Assembly (NCBI GenBank): GCA_050184295.1
Contig: JBFXAM010000144.1
Coordinates: 1-10,443, forward strand
Origin: JBFXAM01 sp050184295
Lineage (GTDB): Bacteria; Planctomycetota; Phycisphaerae; UBA1845; Fen-1342
Length of the DNA: 10,443 nt
Reading direction: 5' to 3'
This document shows, in pieces, positions 6,423-10,443 of the stretch. Position 1 is the stretch's first letter. Each line of letters starts with the position of its first letter. Below the pieces are notes generated by a model. That model was not told where the DNA came from. It was given only the letters and a program-made list of their open reading frames with translations, and did not search any database. Position numbers and translations under genes: made by a program.

Positions 6423-7541
6423 GTGAGAGTTGAACATTCACGCGGCGCTTCGCAAACGTCGCGCAGCGCGCACGCACCGCACGCACGCGGCTGCGCGCGC
6501 ACGTCACCTACCGCGCGCGTGCCGCGCGCGATTCTCGGCGTGTTCATCTGCGCCAACGCCGCGAACGCGCTCGCGCAGCCGGCGACCGACCACGACGAGT
6601 CGCGCTATCTGAAGAACATCCGGGCGCTGACACGCGACGAGATGGGCTTCACCCGCGCCGGCGAAGCCTACTTCTCTCCCGACGGCGCTCGGATCAGCTT
6701 TCAGGCTTATCCGCACGGCGCCGACCAATACCAGATCTTCGTGATGAACGTGGACGGCCGCGAGCTCAAGATGGTCAGCACGGGCCAGGGCGCGACCACC
6801 TGCTCCTACTTTCACCCCGACGGCACGCGCCTGCTCTTCGCCGCCAATCACCATGACCTGCGCCCCGCGCCGCCCAGCGACGAGCAGGCCGGCTCCGCGA
6901 GCTCGCGCAGCTACGCCTGGTCGTTCTTTCCCGGCATGGATCTGTACGAATACACCTTCGCGACCAGCGAACTCAAACGCCTCACCGACGCCGACGGCTA
7001 CGACGCCGAGTGCTCCTATTCACCCGACGGCAAGCGCATCGTATTTGCCTCGATGCGCGCCGGCGATTGCGACCTCTACATCTGCGACGCCGACGGCCGG
7101 AACGCGCGGCGTGTCGTCGCCGCAAAGGGCTACGACGGCGGCCCCTTCTTCAGCCCCGACGGCAAGCGCATCGTCTATCGCTCCGATCGCAACAACGACG
7201 GCAACATGCAGATCTTCGTGAACAACCTGGAAGGCACGGCCGAGAAGGCACTCACCGACCACGACGTGCTGCACTGGTGTCCCTATTGGCACCCGTCAGG
7301 AAAGTGGCTGATCTTCACCCGTGCCGATCATCGCGGCCGGCCGAACTATGACCTGTATCTGCTGCGCGACGACGGCTCGCGGCAGGTCCGCGTCACCTCC
7401 GACCCCGCATTCGACGGCCTACCCGTATTCTCACCCGATGGCCGACAGGTGATGTGGACCTCGAAACGCGAGAACGTCACGTCGCCGCACATCTTTATCG
7501 CGGATTTCCCGGCGTTGACGCGCGACGGCGATCTGAAGTAG
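6423..7541 (+). CDS. Secreted PD40/TolB-like six-bladed beta-propeller protein
   Basis: 372 residues from GTG 6423. After an export signal come six propeller blades, each marked by a (F/Y/W)(S/H)P(D/S)G turn: FSPDG, FHPDG, YSPDG, FSPDG, WHPSG and FSPDG, typically followed by a short strand such as RIVFAS and a YQIFVMN or DLYICD strand. These are WD40-like PD40 repeats as in TolB. Similar planctomycete proteins with YLKNIRQLT-like N-termini exist (here YLKNIRALT) and are sometimes linked to M28 peptidases; none is seen here. No Tol-Pal genes are adjacent, so this is not tolB itself; a periplasmic binding or scaffold role is inferred. The start is uncertain: GTG 6423 has GGAG 9 bases upstream but gives a 50-residue N-terminal region; GTG 6519 (residue 33) would leave a compact signal peptide ending ALA/Q; TTG 6408 is also in frame. 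Confidence 0.85.
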   Translation: MRVEHSRGASQTSRSAHAPHARGCARTSPTARVPRAILGVFICANAANALAQPATDHDESRYLKNIRALTRDEMGFTRAGEAYFSPDGARISFQAYPHGADQYQIFVMNVDGRELKMVSTGQGATTCSYFHPDGTRLLFAANHHDLRPAPPSDEQAGSASSRSYAWSFFPGMDLYEYTFATSELKRLTDADGYDAECSYSPDGKRIVFASMRAGDCDLYICDADGRNARRVVAAKGYDGGPFFSPDGKRIVYRSDRNNDGNMQIFVNNLEGTAEKALTDHDVLHWCPYWHPSGKWLIFTRADHRGRPNYDLYLLRDDGSRQVRVTSDPAFDGLPVFSPDGRQVMWTSKRENVTSPHIFIADFPALTRDGDLK

Positions 7542-7590
7542 CCCGCGCGCTCGGCGAGGCGCTTTCCAGGTCGCGGGACGCATCGCCAGC

Positions 7591-7629
7591 CGTTGCGGCA
7601 GACGGGCAAACTCCCGTCCTTCGGCAACG
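7591..7629. terminator. Composite stem-loop, probable bidirectional terminator
   Basis: An inner stem GACGGG/CCCGTC with loop CAAACT (7601-7618) is enclosed by an outer stem CGTTGC (7591-7596) with GCAACG (7624-7629). It lies midway between two converging genes, where a terminator acting on both strands is expected. No long T-run is present on either side. Confidence 0.5.
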
Positions 7630-7651
7630 ACACTTCGCCTGGCGGGCTGTG

Positions 7652-8740
7652 TTACCGGGCGCGTTTGTAGAAGGGCAGCGGCACGATCGTCGCCGCCAGC
7701 GCCGTCCCGCGCAGGTCGATCTCCACCCGCGTCCCGGCCGCCGCATGCGCCGCTTCGATCAACCCCATCCCGATCACCTTGTCAAGCGTCGGGCTTTGCG
7801 TTCCGCTGGTCACCACGCCGACCGGGTTGCCGGCGGCGAGGATCGGCGCGCCCTGCCTTGCGATCCGCTTGCCGGCAATCTCGAGTCCGACCACCTGCCG
7901 CGCCGGGCCGCTCTCCTTCACCCGCCGCAACGCCGCGCGCCCCACAAATTCCTTGTCCAACGCCACGCACCAGCCTTGCCCCGCGGTGATCGAGTCCCAG
8001 TCCTCCGTCAACTCGTGTCCGTACAGCGGCATCGCGGCCTCCAGCCGGAGCGTGTCCCGCGCCCCGAGTCCGGCCGGTTTGATCGGCCGTCCCCGTTCCG
8101 CTGACCGTTCGATCAGCATGTTCGCCGCCGCGTCGGCGAAATTCGCGGGCAGGATGATCTCCACGCCGTCCTCGCCCGTGTAGCCGCTTCGGGCGATGGA
8201 ATACTCCGCGCCCAGCACGCGCCCCGTCTTGAAGTGATAGCGCTTCAGATCGCCGACCGGGAACGGCAGCAGCTTTTCCAGCGTCTCGATCGCCTCCGGT
8301 CCTTGGACTGCGACCATCGCCGTGTCGGTCGTCAGGTCTTCGATCTGCACATTCGCGCGGCCGGGCTGCTGCTCAAACCAGCCGAGCAGCTTCTCGCGGT
8401 TGCTGGCGTTGCACACCATGTACCAGTGATCTTCATAGCGCGAGACGATCACGTCGTCGAGAATCCCGCCGTCCTCGCGGCACACGTGGCTGTAGCGGCT
8501 CTGGCCGACCTTCGCGTCCGCGAGCTTCCGCGTGCAAAGCCGCTCCAGAAACGCGCCCGCCTCGTCGCCGCGGAACCGCACGCGCCCCATGTGCGACACG
8601 TCAAAGACGCTCGCGTGTCGGCGTGTGTGGTGGTGCTCCTCGATGATCCCGGTGTAAACGACCGGCATCTCCCAGCCCGCAAAGTCGACCAGCCGCCCGT
8701 TCTGGCGGCGATGAAAGGCGTTCAGCGGCGTCTTTAGCAT
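7652..8740 (-). CDS. gcvT: Aminomethyltransferase, glycine cleavage system T protein
   Basis: 362 residues, the normal family length. GcvT takes the aminomethyl group carried on lipoyl-GcvH, releases ammonia and forms 5,10-methylene-tetrahydrofolate in the cytoplasm. Signatures from the N-terminus are FAGWEMPVVY (20-29), VFDVSHMGRV (45-54), GGILDDVIVSRY (91-102) containing the catalytic Asp pair D95-D96, NASNREKLLGW, the GYTGEDGVEI strand, and GARDTLRLEAAMPLYGHEL, with the C-terminal barrel region (GVVTSGTQSPTL...) complete. ATG 8740 is chosen from the homologous start (MLKTPLNAFHR) and AGGAG 8 bases upstream; the in-frame ATG at 8881 would add 47 unrelated residues. It is convergent with the PD40 gene and divergent from gcvH, so it is not co-transcribed with the other glycine cleavage genes. 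A hairpin abuts its Shine-Dalgarno. No truncation or missing motif. Confidence 0.97.
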   Translation of the reverse strand: MLKTPLNAFHRRQNGRLVDFAGWEMPVVYTGIIEEHHHTRRHASVFDVSHMGRVRFRGDEAGAFLERLCTRKLADAKVGQSRYSHVCREDGGILDDVIVSRYEDHWYMVCNASNREKLLGWFEQQPGRANVQIEDLTTDTAMVAVQGPEAIETLEKLLPFPVGDLKRYHFKTGRVLGAEYSIARSGYTGEDGVEIILPANFADAAANMLIERSAERGRPIKPAGLGARDTLRLEAAMPLYGHELTEDWDSITAGQGWCVALDKEFVGRAALRRVKESGPARQVVGLEIAGKRIARQGAPILAAGNPVGVVTSGTQSPTLDKVIGMGLIEAAHAAAGTRVEIDLRGTALAATIVPLPFYKRAR

Positions 8741-8748
8741 CGGCGGGT

Positions 8749-8753
8749 CTCCT
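8749..8753 (-). promoter_or_regulatory. Shine-Dalgarno of gcvT
   Basis: On the minus strand AGGAG lies 8 bases before ATG 8740 and decides this start over the upstream in-frame ATG at 8881. Confidence 0.7.
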
Positions 8754-8754
8754 C

Positions 8755-8780
8755 GCGGGCGTCGCGGCGTGCGAGCCCGC
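8755..8780 (-). other. Stem-loop in the gcvT leader, directly upstream of the Shine-Dalgarno
   Basis: GCGGGC (8755-8760) pairs with GCCCGC (8775-8780), and inside it TCGC (8762-8765) pairs with GCGA (8771-8774), giving 10 bp with one bulged base and a 5-base loop. Its foot is one base from the Shine-Dalgarno. It could affect ribosome access; no attenuator partner is evident. Confidence 0.45.
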
Positions 8781-8856
8781 CGGCGCCATGGTAATGCCAG
8801 CTGAGCCCACAGCGCAAGCGCCGCGCCGTTCGCGGGAGACGGCCCGACTACGAGTA

Positions 8857-8917
8857 ACGCCCGGGCGTGGGCCTCAGACACGGATCGCGCCGGCGCGACC
8901 GCCGTGCGCCGCGGCGC
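8857..8917. promoter_or_regulatory. Three perfect palindromes in the gcvT/gcvH divergent region
   Basis: ACGCCCGGGCGT (8857-8868), TCGCGCCGGCGCGA (8885-8898) and GCGCCGCGGCGC (8906-8917) are each perfectly self-complementary. Centres are 29 and 20 bp apart, and the last touches the proposed gcvH -35 box. They are candidate operators for a dimeric regulator, but short GC palindromes are common in such DNA. Confidence 0.35.
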
Positions 8918-8945
8918 TGACGCTTCGACCGCGCCCGTCTAAAAT
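8917..8945 (+). promoter_or_regulatory. Probable sigma70-type promoter of gcvH
   Basis: CTGACG (8917-8922, 4 of 6 to consensus) and TAAAAT (8940-8945, 5 of 6) are exactly 17 bases apart. The -10 is a clear AT island in GC-rich DNA. Transcription would start near 8952, leaving a leader of about 74 bases before gcvH. Confidence 0.6.
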
Positions 8946-9025
8946 GCCCGCTTGTGGTCATCGCCGACGGAGCCGCCCGCCGCGGCCGCTGGTGATGCCG
9001 CCGACGCGCACGGGAGAAAGCCGCC

Positions 9026-9409
9026 ATGGGTGTGCCCAACGATCGCCGATATCTCACGACACATGAATGGTTCGCGGCGAAAGGCGACGTGGTGACGATC
9101 GGCATCACCAAGTTCGCCGCCGACGAACTTACCGACATCACCTACGTCCAGCTTCCCGAGAAGGGCGCCGCCGTCGCTGCCGGCCAGCCCTTCGGCGAAG
9201 TCGAATCGGTCAAGGCGACCAGCGATCTTTACTCCGCGATCGAGGGTCGGGTTATTGAGGTCAATCCACGCCTCGCGACTGAACCGGAGTTGGTCAACAA
9301 CAGGCCGTTCGACGACGGCTGGATGATTCGCGTGCAGTGTTCCAACCTCGCGCCGCTCGAAAAGCTGATGGACGCTGCGACCTACGACCGGCAGACCGCG
9401 GCGCGCTAG
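9026..9409 (+). CDS. gcvH: Glycine cleavage system H protein (lipoyl carrier)
   Basis: 127 residues, the standard H-protein length. It carries a lipoyl arm that receives the aminomethyl group from GcvP, presents it to GcvT, and is reoxidised by dihydrolipoamide dehydrogenase (not in this window). The lipoylation motif is GEVESVKATSDLYS (57-70) with the modified lysine at K63, the same position as in E. coli. Other family stretches are THEWFA (12-17), GITKFAADELTDITYVQLP (26-44), VNPRLATEPELVN (79-91) and GWMIRV near 98-103. ATG 9026 follows GGGAG 9 bases upstream, and family similarity begins within a few residues. It has its own promoter at 8917-8945. The next gene, gcvP, begins 490 bases later, unusually far for this pair. 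The last codons (DRQTAAR, 121-127) include a 19-bp sequence repeated exactly upstream of gcvP. Confidence 0.97.
   Translation: MGVPNDRRYLTTHEWFAAKGDVVTIGITKFAADELTDITYVQLPEKGAAVAAGQPFGEVESVKATSDLYSAIEGRVIEVNPRLATEPELVNNRPFDDGWMIRVQCSNLAPLEKLMDAATYDRQTAAR
9385..9403 (+). repeat. 19-bp direct repeat, copy 1 (3' end of gcvH)
   Basis: CGACCGGCAGACCGCGGCG occurs here within the last codons of gcvH and again, identically, at 9825-9843. Confidence 0.75.
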
Positions 9410-9586
9410 CGTAGTGCCTCGAAAAAAACGATCATGTCACGGACCGAGCCGCGGCCTGAAGCCCGGGACTCGTCGGAGTACTTCACACTCGCGGATGACG
9501 ATCAGGGGGCACTGTCCGGCCCGTGCGTAGATTGCATCATCGTCGCGCCGTTCCCGCGAGGCTCCATCCGTCTTGCTTCGCGCGCC

Positions 9587-9604
9587 CCGCACGCGTTCGT
9601 GCGG
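9587..9604. other. Strong short hairpin after gcvH
   Basis: CCGCACG pairs perfectly with CGTGCGG around the 4-base loop CGTT. It is 178 bases past the gcvH stop and lacks a T-run. It may work with the next hairpin to end gcvH transcription or protect the 3' end. Confidence 0.4.
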
Positions 9605-9665
9605 CGGTAGGGCGGGTCGGCACGTGCTGGTGCAGACGGGGGGCGGGTCGGCGCGCGTTGGCGCC

Positions 9666-9700
9666 CCGCGGGGGGCCGGCTCGATTCGCCGCCCCCGCGG
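9666..9700. terminator. Long GC stem-loop between gcvH and gcvP
   Basis: CCGCGGGGG (9666-9674) pairs with CCCCCGCGG (9692-9700); after a two-base bulge, CGGC (9677-9680) pairs with GCCG (9688-9691), leaving a 7-base loop. This 13-bp structure is among the strongest in the window and lies upstream of a probable gcvP promoter. There is no U-tract, so the terminator role is inferred. Confidence 0.4.
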
Positions 9701-9755
9701 TTCGGACTCCCAGCGCGACGCGGCGTGCACACCGCTGTTCGTGCGGTCGGTCGGC

Positions 9756-9785
9756 GTGTCAGAGCCGGCCCGTGCCCGGTATACT
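9756..9785 (+). promoter_or_regulatory. Probable promoter of gcvP
   Basis: GTGTCA (9756-9761, 4 of 6) and TATACT (9780-9785, 5 of 6) are separated by 18 bases. Transcription from about 9792 would give a leader of roughly 108 bases containing the second 19-bp repeat copy and a hairpin at the Shine-Dalgarno. Confidence 0.5.
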
Positions 9786-9824
9786 TGAGGACTTTAGGAG
9801 CGCCCGCGCGGCCCGCCATTTGTG

Positions 9825-9843
9825 CGACCGGCAGACCGCGGCG
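9825..9843 (+). repeat. 19-bp direct repeat, copy 2 (gcvP leader)
   Basis: Identical to 9385-9403, 440 bases downstream and in the same orientation. Flanking bases do not match gcvH further, so it is not a long duplication of the gene end. Confidence 0.75.
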
Positions 9844-9861
9844 GCGTGCGGCCCGCACTGC

Positions 9862-9879
9862 GGAGCGCCGCTGCGCTCC
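9862..9879 (+). other. Stem-loop directly upstream of the gcvP Shine-Dalgarno
   Basis: GGAGCGC pairs perfectly with GCGCTCC around the loop CGCT. The foot is 4 bases before AGGAG (9884-9888). The GGAG within the stem resembles a Shine-Dalgarno that would be hidden when folded. Confidence 0.45.
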
Positions 9880-9899
9880 AGCCAGGAGTGGGCTTGCCC

Positions 9900-10443
9900 A
9901 TGCTCGACACCGTCCGCGTTTCCGATCTCATCGCCGCCACCGACCCATTTGTTCCACGACACCTCGGCCCGCGCGACGAAGAAGTCAGCGAGATGCTGGC
10001 AACGCTCGGCTGCCGCTCGCTCGACGCGCTCATCGACGACACCGTGCCCGCCGGCATCCGCTTGCGAAACCCGCTCCGCCTCGATCCGCCGCGCGGCGAG
10101 TACGAAACGCTCGCCGAGCTTCGCGCCATCGCGTCCCAGAACCGCGTGGCGCGCGCTCTGATCGGCATGGGTTACGCCGACACGGTGACGCCTCCGGTCG
10201 TTCTGCGCAACATCCTCGAGAATCCCGGGTGGTACACGCAGTACACCCCCTATCAGGCGGAGATTTCCCAGGGTCGCCTCGAGGCGCTGCTGAATTTCCA
10301 GACCATGATCGCCGACCTGACTGGTCTGCCGCTCGCCAACGCGTCGCTGCTCGACGAAGCCACCGCCGCCGCCGAAGCCATGCACATGTGCCACGCGCAC
10401 GGCGGCGACGACCGCCACGCGTTCTTCGTCGCCGCCGACTGCC
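9900..10443 (+). CDS. gcvP: Glycine dehydrogenase (decarboxylating), P protein, N-terminal part
   Basis: 181 residues are visible from ATG 9900; the frame stays open to the right edge, so the gene is cut by the window. The P protein is the PLP enzyme that decarboxylates glycine and loads the aminomethyl group onto lipoyl-GcvH. Visible family blocks are FVPRHLGPRDEEVSEML (17-33), LAELRAIASQNR (71-82), IGMGYADTVTPPVVLRNIL (88-106), ENPGWYTQYTPYQAEISQG (107-125), RLEALLNFQTMIADLTGL (126-143) and NASLLDEATAAAEAM (147-161). The N-terminal RHLGP segment and VPAGIRL spacing are those of the single-chain P protein of about 950 residues rather than the split GcvPA form; this is inference until the C-terminal half is seen. 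The PLP lysine lies outside. AGGAG at 9884-9888 is 11 bases from the start, rather far. No frame breaks. Confidence 0.96.
   Translation, partial: MLDTVRVSDLIAATDPFVPRHLGPRDEEVSEMLATLGCRSLDALIDDTVPAGIRLRNPLRLDPPRGEYETLAELRAIASQNRVARALIGMGYADTVTPPVVLRNILENPGWYTQYTPYQAEISQGRLEALLNFQTMIADLTGLPLANASLLDEATAAAEAMHMCHAHGGDDRHAFFVAADC

Larger units (their letters stand above)
9410..9899. other. 490-base gap between gcvH and gcvP
   Basis: No gene is supported. It contains two strong hairpins (9587-9604, 9666-9700), a 12-base direct repeat GGGCGGGTCGGC (9610-9621 and 9641-9652), a probable gcvP promoter (9756-9785), the second 19-bp repeat copy and a leader hairpin. A 58-codon frame at 9434-9610 has no Shine-Dalgarno and no recognised similarity. 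Confidence 0.7.

Noticed and set aside
6423..7541. tolB of the Tol-Pal system
   Set aside because: Blade motifs match, but there is no TolB N-terminal domain and no tolA, tolR, tolQ or pal nearby.
8741..9025. Glycine riboswitch upstream of gcvT or gcvH
   Set aside because: I searched both strands for the paired glycine aptamer cores and saw none; only simple hairpins and palindromes are present. A covariance-model scan would be decisive.
1..10443. CRISPR array, insertion sequence, integrase site, tRNA or rRNA gene
   Set aside because: No regularly spaced identical repeats, transposase or integrase motifs, or cloverleaf sequences were seen on reading both strands.

Overview
The window is GC-rich, densely coding bacterial DNA. 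The best lineage clue is the secreted protein at 2136-4415. It combines a Cys-rich GACC...C motif with paired EF-hand loops reading NNFDID(P/A)F, a combination I associate with Planctomycetota, especially Phycisphaerae-like genomes. The esterase and PD40 beta-propeller types also fit that phylum. This placement is inference from protein style, not from a marker gene.

Layout. (1) 1-1277, minus: N-terminal 425 residues of a secreted VIT + VWA-domain protein, running off the left edge. (2) 1464-1859, plus: acpS, holo-ACP synthase. (3) 2136-4415, plus: a 759-residue secreted protein with a dockerin-like EF-hand pair and a Cys-rich tail. (4) 4416-4816: 401 bases without a gene, holding a long GC hairpin and a degenerate 21-bp tandem repeat. 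(5) 4817-6133, plus: secreted alpha/beta-hydrolase esterase with an N-terminal carbohydrate-binding-like domain. (6) 6134-6422: intergenic DNA with a 14-bp tandem repeat and a cassette of three hairpins. (7) 6423-7541, plus: secreted six-blade PD40/TolB-like propeller. (8) 7542-7651: convergent gap with a composite stem-loop, probably a bidirectional terminator. (9) 7652-8740, minus: gcvT. (10) 8741-9025: divergent control region with palindromes and a good gcvH promoter. (11) 9026-9409, plus: gcvH. (12) 9410-9899: 490-base gap with strong hairpins, a 19-bp direct repeat and a separate promoter. (13) 9900 to the right edge, plus: N-terminal 181 residues of gcvP.

How they work together. The right third is a glycine cleavage locus. 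GcvP decarboxylates glycine and passes the aminomethyl group to lipoyl-GcvH; GcvT then moves the one-carbon unit to tetrahydrofolate. gcvT is divergent from gcvH-gcvP rather than in the usual T-H-P operon, and gcvP seems to have its own promoter, so coordination would have to come from shared regulators or leader elements. The left two thirds are four independent secreted or surface proteins plus acpS, each in its own transcription unit as far as I can see.

I found no convincing new system, no mobile element, no CRISPR and no RNA gene. The unexplained signals are all in the intergenic DNA: repeats, palindromes and hairpins next to ribosome binding sites.
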